This document shows positions 17,909 to 27,572 of a DNA stretch of 64,000 bases, piece by piece. A program made the position numbers and the translations under genes. This DNA is from Nitrospira sp. CR1.1 (lineage in GTDB: Bacteria > Nitrospirota > Nitrospiria > Nitrospirales > Nitrospiraceae): NCBI GenBank assembly GCA_014055465.1, contig WIAF01000013.1, positions 31,500 through 95,499 of the forward strand, written 5' to 3'. The first letter of the stretch is position 1; every line of letters starts with the position of its first letter. Below the pieces are notes generated by a model. The model saw only the letters and a list, made by a program, of their open reading frames with translations, made no database searches and was not told where the DNA came from.

Positions 17909-18853
17909 CTACTTATCCAATGGAACTCCTCTCCGTTGCTTGCTGTAGGTATCGACTGTCTTGCTCGTTGTGAGTAGCGGCACGGAACGATCCACCCCGG
18001 TTAACTTCGCGCCTCGACGCCCCTTCCTGATGTCGGACTCCAGGCGTTGGAGGTAGTCTCGGCTTTCGTCGCACCCACGTCCGGCACTATCACCGCCCTC
18101 CTCGATCGGCACCGCACTCAACATCGCCTTAATGGTTTCAGCGCCAAACGGGTGCGTGATGAGGATATGTTCCGGATCTGCATCACCCCCGAACGAATAG
18201 GTCCGCCCACCATGAATCAGCGCCTGGCCGCGATACACATTCGGCGCCAAATGCACCACACAACCATCAGCCATGAAATAGTCAAGTTTGAGATAGGCAT
18301 CGCGATCAGACTGCACGTACACGATCAGACGATCCCCCTCGATGTAATGGCCATCGGCCTTATCGACCCACACCCTCAACCCAAACCCTTGCGATTGCGG
18401 CATCAACGGAGTTTGCGCCTCTTGCGCAACCTGTTTGGCGTTTGCTCGTTGCTTGATCAAATCCTCGAATGAAACCGGGCTCAGTTTGGCGCTCACCGTA
18501 ATACAAATTTCCTGCCCCTTCTTTTCTTCTTTTTCCACCCTGATCTGTTCCAACATTCCGGCGCTCACCGTTTGAATCAGGTCGTCTTCAAGCTTCAACT
18601 TCCTCACGGTGGAAGTGGATTCCACCAACACACGATGACTGCGAACGGCTTGCTCCTGCGCAATGGTCATTGCGGCCCTTTTGGCCTGAGCCGGTGTTTC
18701 GTTATCGCCGTAGGAATAACAGCCCTCGCCACGAACAGTCTCCAGCTCGTGACTCGCTGCCTTTGTGCCCGCAAGGACGATTGGGGAATCGAAAATCGAC
18801 AAGACTACGCAGAGCGCAAGCGGTGCAGAGGACCATGGATGCAGCTTATTCAT
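17909..18853 (-). CDS. Secreted DUF4384-type protein
   Basis: A 314-aa protein with a signal peptide (LALCVVLSIFDSPIVLAGT). The middle, residues about 70-130, resembles the LPP20/flagellar-assembly type domain (QAKRAAMTIAQEQAVRSHRV). Residues about 165-265 match the DUF4384 pattern: 'VDKADGHYIEGDRLIVYVQS', 'DRDAYLKLDYFMADGCVVHL', 'HGGRTYSFGG'. DUF4384 domains are often found beside or fused to caspase-like proteases and Ser/Thr kinases. Here it lies between a cyclase-FHA gene and a CHAT gene, which fits that pattern. It is transcribed divergently from the CHAT gene at 19144 across a 290-bp gap in which I see no gene. Confidence 0.75.
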   Translation of the reverse strand: MNKLHPWSSAPLALCVVLSIFDSPIVLAGTKAASHELETVRGEGCYSYGDNETPAQAKRAAMTIAQEQAVRSHRVLVESTSTVRKLKLEDDLIQTVSAGMLEQIRVEKEEKKGQEICITVSAKLSPVSFEDLIKQRANAKQVAQEAQTPLMPQSQGFGLRVWVDKADGHYIEGDRLIVYVQSDRDAYLKLDYFMADGCVVHLAPNVYRGQALIHGGRTYSFGGDADPEHILITHPFGAETIKAMLSAVPIEEGGDSAGRGCDESRDYLQRLESDIRKGRRGAKLTGVDRSVPLLTTSKTVDTYSKQRRGVPLDK

Positions 18854-19143
18854 AGGTCACCCGTTACCCTGTCAATCAGCAATGAAGGTTATGGTTCTCA
18901 CGCCGCCAAGGGAGTTCAGAAAATATAGACAATTGTGCCCCCCTTGTCGAGGAATGCCTCACGAGAAATACACGTATAGCGGCCGGAGTTTCCTCTTATT
19001 CATCGGCAATGTCCATTGCAGCAGTCCTGGCTTCCCGATACAATCATATCGGGCATCCAAGTGTTGCTCTTCCTATGGCATCCTGCAATAGGGAGCACCT
19101 ACGCGCGATGCCGTCGATCAGCCGGGAAAGAAGGAGGTGCGTC

Positions 19144-21684
19144 ATGGCCACGGTGCTTGCCCCTCCAACCATTCACAACAAACCCCTGCCGACGCCCTCT
19201 CACGGCCCGGCATCTTACGTGATCCCCGACATGAAAACTCTGACGCTTCTTGCGGTCTTCTTTGTCTGCATCGTCGTTGCCGGTCAGGACTGGGCACCAG
19301 ACGCGCTCGCACAAGAGACCAGCTCTCCTGAGACGCTGATGGAACAAGGGCAATCCGCCTATCAGCAAGGGGCCTTCACCCAAGCGATGCAATATTGGAC
19401 CGAGGCCGGCCTTCGTTATGAACGGGAGGGCAAAACACGAGAGCAAATCAAGGCGCAAGTGAATCTCTCGCAAGCGCTCTATCAAACCGGGCACTATAAG
19501 GAAGCGGGATCGATCTTGGTTGATTCGGGAAAACAAGTGGATCGAATTGGAGATCCCCTCCTTAAAGCCATTGTGCAGGGGCGGCTGGGCTCTGTCCTCT
19601 TTGCGCTAGGTGATAATAAAGAGGCGTTACGTGCAATCGAAGAGGGTCTCGCCTCGGCCAGAGCACTCGACAATTCGGCCCTTGCCGCGACCATGCTGAA
19701 CGATCAGGGCAACATTCTCACGGCCGACGGACGATACTCTTCTGCGGTGGCTGCCTACACCGAATCGTCTATCCTGGCCAAAGCCTCTCGTCAACCATCG
19801 CTGACCACCATCGCCCTGATCAATGCCGGCCGAGCCACAATCCAAGAGGGGTCGCTCGACACAGCCAAGGCGCGCTTAGACCTCGCCGCGCAGGAAATCG
19901 CCTCGATGTCGGATTCGTTCGACAAGGCCAATGCCTGGCTCAGCCTTGGGGACGCCTATGAAGAAATCGTCCAGCCCCGCATCGGCGACGTCTCTTCGAG
20001 AAATGTCGTGCAACGGACGCTTCTTGCGGCCAAGAGTTCACGGGGTGTTGAACTACAGCCGGGGACACCTCCGACGCAGGGGCCGGGTGCGACCACACCT
20101 CCACCTGATACACAACCCCCTCCCAAAAAGCCTAGCCCTCTACCCACACTTCGCCAGGCGGCGGACGCCTACTGGAATGCGATCCAGGTCGCGACCAGGA
20201 TCGGGGATGCACGAAACGAATCCTACGGGTGGGGCTACCTGGGTCACTTGTATGAAACGCAGCATCGCACGGATGAAGCGCTGGACCTGACCCGACGAGC
20301 CCTGCTCGCCGCTCAACAGGTCAGCTCTCCGGAGTCCCAATACCGGTGGCACTGGCAGACTGCACGTCTGCTGCGGTCCAAAGGCCAGATCAACGAGGCG
20401 ATGGCTGCCTATCAGCGAGCGATTGAAACCTTGCAACCCATCAGGTCGGAGTTTACGGTGGGAGGCCACAACCGCCGGTTTTCCTTTCGCGAGACGACCG
20501 GCAATCTGTTCTTTGAGCTGTCAGATCTGTTACTGCAACGCGCAGCCTCAACACCAGACCTAGCGGCCCGCCAGCGTCTCCTCGGACAGGCGCAGGACAC
20601 GGTTGAACTCTACAAGGCGGCGGAGCTGCAAGACTATTTCAGAGATGAGTGTGTCGCGACCGCCCGATCGACGAGCACGGCGGTCGCCCAGGAATCCAAG
20701 TCCACGGCTATCGTCTATCCCATTATCCTGGCAGACCGCATGGAGCTGCTCGTGAGCATGCCGGCCGGACTGAAACAGTTCATTGTGCCGGTGACCGGCG
20801 AGCAGCTGACGGAAGAAATACGCGCCTTCAGACTCGGCCTCGAAGATCGTTCCAACAACGCCTATCGTCCCCATGCCCAGAAGCTCTATCAGTGGTTGAT
20901 TCGCCCCATGGAGGCAGACCTGACCAATGCGCACATCACCACCCTGGTTTTTGTACCGGACGGACCGCTACGGACGATTCCGATGGGGCCCTTGCATGAC
21001 GGCACGAAGTTTTTGATTGAGCGCTATGCGGTGGCGACCACGCCGGGATTGACACTCACGGATCCGCGACCGCTCAACCGGAAGCAGATCCGCTTGTTCT
21101 CCATGGGGCTGACCGAGGCGGTGCAGGGCTTTTCGGCCTTGCCCTATGTCGGCAATGAATTAAAGGCGGTTCAGGCGATTTACGGTGGGAAACAGGTGCT
21201 GAATGAAGAGTTTCGCGCCGGGAAGGTCGAACGTGACCTTAATGAACAGCCATACAACATGATCCACATTGCCTCCCACGGCAAGGTTGAAAGTGATGTC
21301 ACCAAGAGTTTTGTACTCACGTTTGACGACCGCATCACGATGGATCGCCTGAGCCATCTCGTGGGATTGTTCGAGATGCGCACGGTGCCTCTCGAATTGT
21401 TGACACTGAGCGCCTGCGAAACAGCCGCCGGGGACGATCGCGCGGCCTTAGGTTTGGCAGGAATGGCGATCAAGGCCGGCGCGAAAAGCGCCCTTGCGAC
21501 CCTCTGGTTTATCGATGACGAAGCCACGGCCGAACTCATCACCGAGTTCTACAAGAATCTCCAGGACCCAGCCACATCCAAAGCGATGGCGTTGCAACAG
21601 GCTCAGCTCACGCTGCTGAAAAACCCCGAGCGAGCCCATCCCGGCTTGTGGGCGCCTTTCTTGTTGATTAACAATTGGTTGTAA
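19144..21684 (+). CDS. Second TPR-CHAT domain protein
   Basis: About 847 aa. ATG 19144 is preferred over the upstream 19009 start because AAGGAGG lies 7 nt before it. A hydrophobic segment at residues about 31-50 (LTLLAVFFVCIVVAGQ) with a following 'DALAQE' suggests export. TPRs span residues about 55-480, interrupted by a Pro/Thr-rich linker near 305-330. The CHAT domain carries His712 in HIASHGKVES and Cys758 in LSACETAAGDD, and ends 'HPGLWAPFLLINNWL'. It shares architecture with the protein at 10827 but its TPR type and CHAT sequence differ, so it is not a recent duplicate. It is followed by an OmpA-like gene on the same strand. Confidence 0.85.
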   Translation: MATVLAPPTIHNKPLPTPSHGPASYVIPDMKTLTLLAVFFVCIVVAGQDWAPDALAQETSSPETLMEQGQSAYQQGAFTQAMQYWTEAGLRYEREGKTREQIKAQVNLSQALYQTGHYKEAGSILVDSGKQVDRIGDPLLKAIVQGRLGSVLFALGDNKEALRAIEEGLASARALDNSALAATMLNDQGNILTADGRYSSAVAAYTESSILAKASRQPSLTTIALINAGRATIQEGSLDTAKARLDLAAQEIASMSDSFDKANAWLSLGDAYEEIVQPRIGDVSSRNVVQRTLLAAKSSRGVELQPGTPPTQGPGATTPPPDTQPPPKKPSPLPTLRQAADAYWNAIQVATRIGDARNESYGWGYLGHLYETQHRTDEALDLTRRALLAAQQVSSPESQYRWHWQTARLLRSKGQINEAMAAYQRAIETLQPIRSEFTVGGHNRRFSFRETTGNLFFELSDLLLQRAASTPDLAARQRLLGQAQDTVELYKAAELQDYFRDECVATARSTSTAVAQESKSTAIVYPIILADRMELLVSMPAGLKQFIVPVTGEQLTEEIRAFRLGLEDRSNNAYRPHAQKLYQWLIRPMEADLTNAHITTLVFVPDGPLRTIPMGPLHDGTKFLIERYAVATTPGLTLTDPRPLNRKQIRLFSMGLTEAVQGFSALPYVGNELKAVQAIYGGKQVLNEEFRAGKVERDLNEQPYNMIHIASHGKVESDVTKSFVLTFDDRITMDRLSHLVGLFEMRTVPLELLTLSACETAAGDDRAALGLAGMAIKAGAKSALATLWFIDDEATAELITEFYKNLQDPATSKAMALQQAQLTLLKNPERAHPGLWAPFLLINNWL

Positions 21685-21822
21685 GCTCGACTGCACGACC
21701 AGACCTCCTGCATCTACGTCCTGTCTCATCCTGATGCTCCTTCACGAGCAGAGCGGAACTCTTCGCCCCCGGTCCCCCTTCCTAGCCAGCTGAAAATCCC
21801 CTGCTATAGTTGATGGAGAGCA

Positions 21823-22722
21823 ATGCTGCCTGCGTGGCACGTGATCTCTCCTGCCGTCGAGCATGCCGCTTCACGGATTCTAATGAGCAATTCCTTTTCT
21901 ATTCCCATGCCTGCCTTCCGCATCTCTATCTTGATTGCTCTGTTCGTTCTGTCGAACTCCATCAGTGAGGCCGGTTTTTATACCGGAACAGAGAGCCTCA
22001 CGGAAGTGTCGTCAACAACCGTCTCCTCCACCTGGCCTTCCCTTACGGATCTTTCAGCAAAAGAACGAGTCAAACCAAATCTCACCGGTGAAGAGTTCGG
22101 ATACTTTTCACGGGTCGAAACAGGCTTTCTCGTGGCGACGGTAGAGGACAGTCCCATAGCCGGCACGAGAGCGGCCTCTGTCAGGCTTGCCCGCACGCAG
22201 GCCGTCCTTCATTCAGGAACCGGAACCACCGTACTCGGCGACCTCTACCTTGCCGACGATCATCCCATCGTGGCGGCAGAAGCGGCACAACTCCTGGCCT
22301 CGACAGCCCTGCTCCTTGATCGAGATCCAGGAACGCATCTGACGCTGGAAGCCTATTGTGATGAACGTGGGACAGAGGCCTATAGTTTCGTCATCGGCCA
22401 GGCCTGGGTATCAGATGTGAGCCGTCGATTGCAGGAGATGCGAGTAGGAGAGACGCAGGTCACGACAGTCAGTTACGGTCTACAACAACCAGCTTGCCAA
22501 CAAAAGTCGACGACCTGTTGGGAAGACAATCTGCGTATGAAATGGTCCATCCGCCTGCTCTCTCCCGTCGAGTCCCAACAGGGCTGTCTAGTCCGCCTCA
22601 AACTTGCGACCAATGCTCCGCTCGGTGAGAATGCAATGGTCGCGGCCGGTCACCCCTACCTGCGTCGCATCCAACAGGGAGAACCCTATTCCGCCAAGGC
22701 TCCCGCCCCTAGCCCCCGATAA
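21823..22722 (+). CDS. OmpA/Pal-like domain protein, exported
   Basis: A protein of up to 299 aa. Internal starts at 21883 and 21907 would begin closer to the signal peptide (ILIALFVLSNSISEAGF). GGAG directly before ATG 21823 favours the long form only weakly. Residues about 140-250 contain an OmpA/Pal peptidoglycan-binding-like signature: 'LTLEAYCDERGTEAYSFVIG' corresponds to the Pal segment HCDERGTEEYN, followed by a helix 'VSDVSRRLQEM' and 'VTTVSYGLQQP'. It may tether a surface assembly to peptidoglycan. It follows the second CHAT gene after 138 bp and is convergent with tpsB. Confidence 0.75.
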   Translation: MLPAWHVISPAVEHAASRILMSNSFSIPMPAFRISILIALFVLSNSISEAGFYTGTESLTEVSSTTVSSTWPSLTDLSAKERVKPNLTGEEFGYFSRVETGFLVATVEDSPIAGTRAASVRLARTQAVLHSGTGTTVLGDLYLADDHPIVAAEAAQLLASTALLLDRDPGTHLTLEAYCDERGTEAYSFVIGQAWVSDVSRRLQEMRVGETQVTTVSYGLQQPACQQKSTTCWEDNLRMKWSIRLLSPVESQQGCLVRLKLATNAPLGENAMVAAGHPYLRRIQQGEPYSAKAPAPSPR

Positions 22723-22751
22723 GCACACAGCAAGCTTTTCAGAAACAGCCC

Positions 22752-22941
22752 GCAGGATGCGCAAAAGGGCCATCCAGCAAGGCCACAGCGAGCGAAGAGG
22801 CGAATCGTACTCGTGCCGTACGGTGAGACTCTGAGGTTCACGACGCGCGGAATAACGCGCGTCACGTTTGTGAACGCCGCCGAGCCGGTGAGGCGGCAGT
22901 GTCTTGCGAGAGCGCCGCTGGCGAATTTTTCCGCATCCTGC
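22752..22941. repeat. 190-bp MITE/REP-like element with terminal inverted repeats
   Basis: The ends are near-perfect inverted repeats of about 15 bp: GCAGGATGCGCAAAA at 22752-22766 and TTTTTCCGCATCCTGC at 22926-22941. Inside are further palindromes. GACGCGCG (22842-22849) pairs with CGCGCGTC (22856-22863), and the outer arms GTTCAC (22836) and GTGAAC (22870) extend it. A GCCGCC/GGCGGC stem follows. No ORF is carried. The right end runs into the tpsB stop codon (TAG, complement of 22941-22943). It lies between convergent genes and may act as a two-way terminator or be a mobile miniature element. Confidence 0.7.
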
Positions 22942-24794
22942 TAGAGGATGTTGAGCACAAACTGGATATGCACCCCCTCATCCTGCAGACCGTTATGAGG
23001 GTTCGAGACATTATTCGTCACGAGACGCCGTCCCCAATACACATTGAGGTTTGCCACCGTGCTGATATTGAACCGGAGTCCGGCCCCCACGCTCGCCAAC
23101 GTTTGCGGATCGCCGCTCACGCCCTTGGCCGACCAGGAATGGCCAACATCCGCGAAGGGACAGAACTGCACGTAAGGGAATCCTTCGCTTGAACTCCACA
23201 GAGGAAAGCGGGTCTCAAACTGATACACGAAGGCGTTGTCCCGAAGCAGGGTGTTTTCGCGATAGCCCCGCACGCTGTAGCGTCCCCCTACCGCCATTTG
23301 TTCGAGAGGAAACAGATGGTCATTGGCGAGCTGCATATTGAGAAAGTTTAATATTTCGATACGCGATTCAAAACGCTTCAACCATTCCGCCTGCCCGAGC
23401 CAGGAAAAAAACTGACCTTCCGCCGCTCCCGACGCTCCGTTGACCGTAGCCCCCAGGACATCGACCCCCGTGGAAAAGCGGGAGCGCACCGAAAATACGG
23501 ACTCCGTGGTCCGATGGGTCCATTCCTGGATGAAGCGGAGCGCGGCGACATTCCCAAAGCCGTTCTTCATGCCAGTGACGAAGTCGAACGGCGTGCCAAG
23601 GAGACTATTGGCATTCTGCTCGTATTCGCCCACGAGCGCGATCGTAACCTCGTCGTTCAGGGTGCGATAGACCGGCTGGCGCAGCGACAGGGTGAAGATC
23701 TGTGTCTCGCTCTTGATATCCAGCGGCCGAAACGGATCTTCCACCACCTTGAACTTGAAATACCGGTAGCCCGCAAACAAAGTGGTGTCGTATCGGTTGA
23801 GGGGAATCGCATAGGAGGCATCCACCGCCGGGAACACGCCTATCTTAGCGGGGGAAGCCTGACCCGAAGCCCCGAAACTCATACTCAACACATCGCCACG
23901 GCCCGTGAGGTTGCGATGGGCCATCGTCCCGCGCAGCTGATTTTCGCCGACCGTGGGGTTGATGTAGTTGTTATACTCAACAAAAGCCCTGACGGGATTC
24001 GCCTCCTGCACCGCGACATCCAATATAGCTTCACCGGGAACTGTGCCCGGTTTGAGTTCGGCATTCAAGCGCTCCAGCCGGTCGTCCTGCAAAAGCAGCT
24101 GCAGCCGGTCCCGGAGCGGGTTCATGTTAAAGGGGGGCCCTGCGCTCAGCTCAATACGGTCGCGGAGGTAGGAGGGCCGAAACCATTTCGTGCCTTGAAT
24201 TCTGACATCACTGAGCCTTCCTTCAATCACCTGCAGCGTGATCGTGCCATCGACCACCGCTTGATCAGGCAGCACCGCGCCTGAATTGGGATAGCCCTTG
24301 TCGATATAGGCCAGCGTAATGCGCCTTCGCAATTCCTCCAAATCTTCGGTCGTCACCTCCCGGTTTTCGTAGAGAGCGGTGAGTTGGGTCAACTCCTCCT
24401 GTGACAGTACGGTGCTGCCGACCACCTGGATCTGTCTGACAAAAACCCGCAATAGCGGGCCCTTCTGGCGGAGATCTCTCGGCGAAGGTTGGACCGGAGG
24501 AAGAATCTCCGTGGGAGGCTGCTCCGGACGCAAGGGCTGCTTCTGTTCCACCGGAGGTGGAAGGCCGGATCGGCCGGAAGGATCGATCACAGGGGGCAGG
24601 CCGACCTGCGCATAGTCAAGCTCAGGCATCAACAGACTGCAGGCAACCAGCATCAAGAGTTGGAAGAAGACGTTCCGGGAACAACCGCTCCACCCTCTCT
24701 GCATGCTGTTCGGCTGCGAGGAAGGCATAGGCTGATGCTCGGTGGCGTAATGGATGGTCCCCTCCTCCTGGCTCTTGACGATCAGGTGCCCCAC
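22941..24794 (-). CDS. Two-partner secretion outer-membrane transporter TpsB (ShlB/FhaC/HecB family)
   Basis: A 617-aa protein with a hydrophobic export segment near residues 43-62 and a Pro-rich linker. A POTRA-type domain follows at about 110-190 (LRVFVRQIQVVGSTVLSQEE, 'RRRITLAYIDKGYPNSGAVL'), then the FhaC-type barrel. The conserved VRGY motif that begins the L6 loop region is present ('YSVRGYRENTLLRDNAFVYQ'). The protein should export the adjacent TpsA through the outer membrane. It starts with GTG 10 bp after the tpsA stop, with AAGG upstream, so the two genes form an operon in the order tpsA-tpsB. An internal ATG at 24728 is an alternative start. Confidence 0.9.
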   Translation of the reverse strand: MGHLIVKSQEEGTIHYATEHQPMPSSQPNSMQRGWSGCSRNVFFQLLMLVACSLLMPELDYAQVGLPPVIDPSGRSGLPPPVEQKQPLRPEQPPTEILPPVQPSPRDLRQKGPLLRVFVRQIQVVGSTVLSQEELTQLTALYENREVTTEDLEELRRRITLAYIDKGYPNSGAVLPDQAVVDGTITLQVIEGRLSDVRIQGTKWFRPSYLRDRIELSAGPPFNMNPLRDRLQLLLQDDRLERLNAELKPGTVPGEAILDVAVQEANPVRAFVEYNNYINPTVGENQLRGTMAHRNLTGRGDVLSMSFGASGQASPAKIGVFPAVDASYAIPLNRYDTTLFAGYRYFKFKVVEDPFRPLDIKSETQIFTLSLRQPVYRTLNDEVTIALVGEYEQNANSLLGTPFDFVTGMKNGFGNVAALRFIQEWTHRTTESVFSVRSRFSTGVDVLGATVNGASGAAEGQFFSWLGQAEWLKRFESRIEILNFLNMQLANDHLFPLEQMAVGGRYSVRGYRENTLLRDNAFVYQFETRFPLWSSSEGFPYVQFCPFADVGHSWSAKGVSGDPQTLASVGAGLRFNISTVANLNVYWGRRLVTNNVSNPHNGLQDEGVHIQFVLNIL

Positions 24795-24803
24795 CTTGCC
24801 GCC

Positions 24804-27572
24804 TTACGATCGACAGCCGACAAAGACTGTCAGGCTGCTGCGAGACGACTGCTCGAAATCAGGCAATCCGAGACGGATCGCTGACAGCTTTGATGGGGAC
24901 TGTAGGCTACGGCTCAACGGAACCTCATCCAACTCCAGCAGCAACGGGCTCGGAATCAGATCCCCTGGCTGCGGCGGCACGCCGTCCCGCGCCCCTTGCA
25001 CGAAGCTGCTGAATTGCCCGCCCTTCTCCGCAGCACAACGCTGGCCATAGAGATTGGTTGCGACCGCAAAGGCTTGCGGCAACGGCGCAATGGCACCGGC
25101 AAGTTGCTGGAGAGGTGCTTGAATGTTGACGGTACCATTGAGTGCCTGATTTCCAGAGTCGGCATTGATCACGCTTGCAGGGTCAGCCAACAGGACCCCA
25201 GCAACGATGGAAATCGCTCCGCCCTTCCCCTGAGTTGCCTGGGCAAGAATTTGGCTATTCTGAAGAACCACAAATTGTGGGTCAATCGTGATGTTACCAC
25301 CACCACCCGTTCCAGCAGTTACCGAGGTGGTGATCTGGCTACTACGAAGGCGCACCAGATTCGGCGCAGTGAGGGTAATATTGCCGCCAGACGCTTCAGC
25401 CGCCGAGGTCGTCACCATACTATTCGCGATAGAGATACTACCACCTGAATTAAGAGTGATATCGCCGGCCTTTCCATCCCCAGTTGAGGAGGTGTTTATC
25501 GTGGAATGATCAGCCAGAACTATATTAGTTCCGGCGATTACAATGTTTCCTCCACTTGCTGCTGGATAAAGTTGACTGACACCTTGAGGGGAAGGAGCTA
25601 TCCTATCGAGACCGGTTGTGGTTGCTTCCAGACTCGAGTTATTTGCGAATAATAAATTGTTGCCACGTATAGATATTCTTCCACCACCGCCTATACCTGC
25701 ATGACTCACTGCCGCGTGTCCCGCATCGAAGACGACAGAATCGCCCTTTACACTGATGGAACCTGCAAATCCAAAACTATTATCAGAAGGGCCACTGCTC
25801 GATATCTTACTGTCATTCAGGACTTGAATGGTTTTGGCACCGACACCGTCTTCGACACCTGAAATAGTGATTGTGCCGGCAGCTCCTCCGCCATTCAACG
25901 GATCTGAGCCGGAATTCTTTGTGCTGATGACAGAATCATCAAAGACAACAATATCCCTAGCACGAATATCGATGTCACCCGCACTGCCGAGTGATCCACC
26001 GTCCGCAGATATCTTTGTCGCCCTAAAGGATAAAGTGGGGGCGGCAATGAGGATATTGTCTGGTGAAAAATGTGCCGAATGAATACTAGCGTGTTCAACA
26101 GCAGCCACGATGTCTCCTGCTGTCAGGGAAATAGACTCGCCAGCTTTCAATACGATGCCTTTGTGATCGGAAACATTTGCAGTGAATCCGAAGTCATTTT
26201 GAATCAGGTTCTGGCCACCGCTCCGGATGGTTCTTGCCGCCTCCAGCCTTATAGACCCTTGATTCGTCAGTACCTGGCTATTCGACATATCTATGTCGAT
26301 TGCTTGAATACTGATCTGTCCGCCCTGTCTACCTCCCCCAACATCAAGAAACCATCCCTCGGTATCAAGCACGGTTTGGTTCCGCAGTAAGACATGATTT
26401 GAAAAGGAGTCGGTTCCCCCCAAACCTTGGACACGTATGTGCCCAGCACGATTCATATTCGGCCCTGGTACGTTGTACCCATCAGTAACAATCTGGGCGT
26501 GATCCAGCGCCACTTCGTTTGAACTAATGGTAACATCCCCCTGATTGTTCGTATAAATCGTTCTTCCTGAACTTCCCCCAGCACTTCCTTTCAACGAGAC
26601 CGAGGCAGCAACAAGGTCGACTATTCCGCCTTTGCAGCAAGTCATAACAGTAAAAGTAGAGTCAAACTGACTAGAGGCGGTCGTAATTGCTTCAAGGCTT
26701 GCATTTTCCGACACTAACTGCCCTCCACGAACAAAAACCTGGCCAGCATCGCCTTTGCTAGAACTCGTTCTCAAGATCGCCCCTTCTGTGAGTTGAATCG
26801 TACCTTGTTTGGACACGTTGGCGAGACCAAGAGATGGCGTCTCACCTAGCTGATCGGGAATTACCTCGCCGGCTCCTGCCACACTCGCCAGGTCTAGCTG
26901 TCCACCCGGTGCGAAAACAGTTCGTCCAATTATCGAAATATCCCCGCCTATCAGCGAAATCGCCTTTCCTTCACCAACGGCAAGCGGCGATCCGGCTTGC
27001 ACGGTAATGGGACCTGCCAAGCGCTCACCTAAAAATCCAAACGCCGTCACTGGTGCGCTCGTCAGTTGGCTTGTTTTGCCCAAATCCGCATAGAAGCGAT
27101 CATTGCCGCTGCCAAGCCGCAAATAGTCGGCCGTGCTGAAATGCACCGAACCGCCGACATTCAGCGAGGCCGAGGGGCCAAAGACGATGCCGGCCGGATT
27201 AATCAGCCACAAGGCCGCCGTTCCAAACCCCGCCGTCTGAATGTTCCCATAGATGTTCGAGGTCTGGCCCCCCGTCACCCGACTCAGAATATTCGTCGTC
27301 GCAAGTCCGGAGTCATTTTGAAACAGAGCGCGGTCATGCGTGCCGACACTGAAGTCGCCAAAGCTATGGAAAAGGTTCGTGCCATTGCCCGGTCTCGTGC
27401 CGCCGGTAATGTTGTACGTCGGCACTGGCGCATTGGGGCTAAGGGCCACATTGGTGTTCAGCCCGGAAGACGTAATTGACGTGGTTTGCCCCTCGCTGCC
27501 CGTCACGGAGAACAAACTCATCATCACCGTCAGAACAAAAACTGCTCGAAATATTCCTGGGCTCCCGTCCAT
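24804..27572 (-). CDS. Two-partner secretion exoprotein TpsA (filamentous haemagglutinin N-terminal domain)
   Basis: A 922-aa protein with a signal peptide ending GSEGQ. Residues about 30-160 form the TPS domain that is recognised by TpsB: 'NLFHSFGDFSVGTHDRALFQ', 'ILSRVTGGQTSNIYGNIQT' and the NPxGI box in 'LWLINPAGIVFGPSASLNVG'. The rest is beta-helix repeat (repeated 'GG.I.I.G..I....S.I.TS' units). The C-terminal region has 'LYGQRCAAEKGGQFSSFVQG' and 'GVPPQPGDLI', a Cys plus GxPP.P signature I know from cyanobacterial and other CHAT-associated TpsA proteins. It ends in ...CRS. GGGGAG precedes the ATG. Role is probably adhesion or surface display. Confidence 0.88.
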   Translation of the reverse strand: MDGSPGIFRAVFVLTVMMSLFSVTGSEGQTTSITSSGLNTNVALSPNAPVPTYNITGGTRPGNGTNLFHSFGDFSVGTHDRALFQNDSGLATTNILSRVTGGQTSNIYGNIQTAGFGTAALWLINPAGIVFGPSASLNVGGSVHFSTADYLRLGSGNDRFYADLGKTSQLTSAPVTAFGFLGERLAGPITVQAGSPLAVGEGKAISLIGGDISIIGRTVFAPGGQLDLASVAGAGEVIPDQLGETPSLGLANVSKQGTIQLTEGAILRTSSSKGDAGQVFVRGGQLVSENASLEAITTASSQFDSTFTVMTCCKGGIVDLVAASVSLKGSAGGSSGRTIYTNNQGDVTISSNEVALDHAQIVTDGYNVPGPNMNRAGHIRVQGLGGTDSFSNHVLLRNQTVLDTEGWFLDVGGGRQGGQISIQAIDIDMSNSQVLTNQGSIRLEAARTIRSGGQNLIQNDFGFTANVSDHKGIVLKAGESISLTAGDIVAAVEHASIHSAHFSPDNILIAAPTLSFRATKISADGGSLGSAGDIDIRARDIVVFDDSVISTKNSGSDPLNGGGAAGTITISGVEDGVGAKTIQVLNDSKISSSGPSDNSFGFAGSISVKGDSVVFDAGHAAVSHAGIGGGGRISIRGNNLLFANNSSLEATTTGLDRIAPSPQGVSQLYPAASGGNIVIAGTNIVLADHSTINTSSTGDGKAGDITLNSGGSISIANSMVTTSAAEASGGNITLTAPNLVRLRSSQITTSVTAGTGGGGNITIDPQFVVLQNSQILAQATQGKGGAISIVAGVLLADPASVINADSGNQALNGTVNIQAPLQQLAGAIAPLPQAFAVATNLYGQRCAAEKGGQFSSFVQGARDGVPPQPGDLIPSPLLLELDEVPLSRSLQSPSKLSAIRLGLPDFEQSSRSSLTVFVGCRS

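Noticed and set aside
10827..21684. TPR-CHAT proteins as part of a type III-E CRISPR (craspase) system
   Set aside because: No CRISPR array or Cas gene is present, and both CHAT proteins appear to carry export signals.
23514..24284. A 256-aa plus-strand open frame inside tpsB
   Set aside because: Antisense to a well-supported TpsB gene, with no domain signature.
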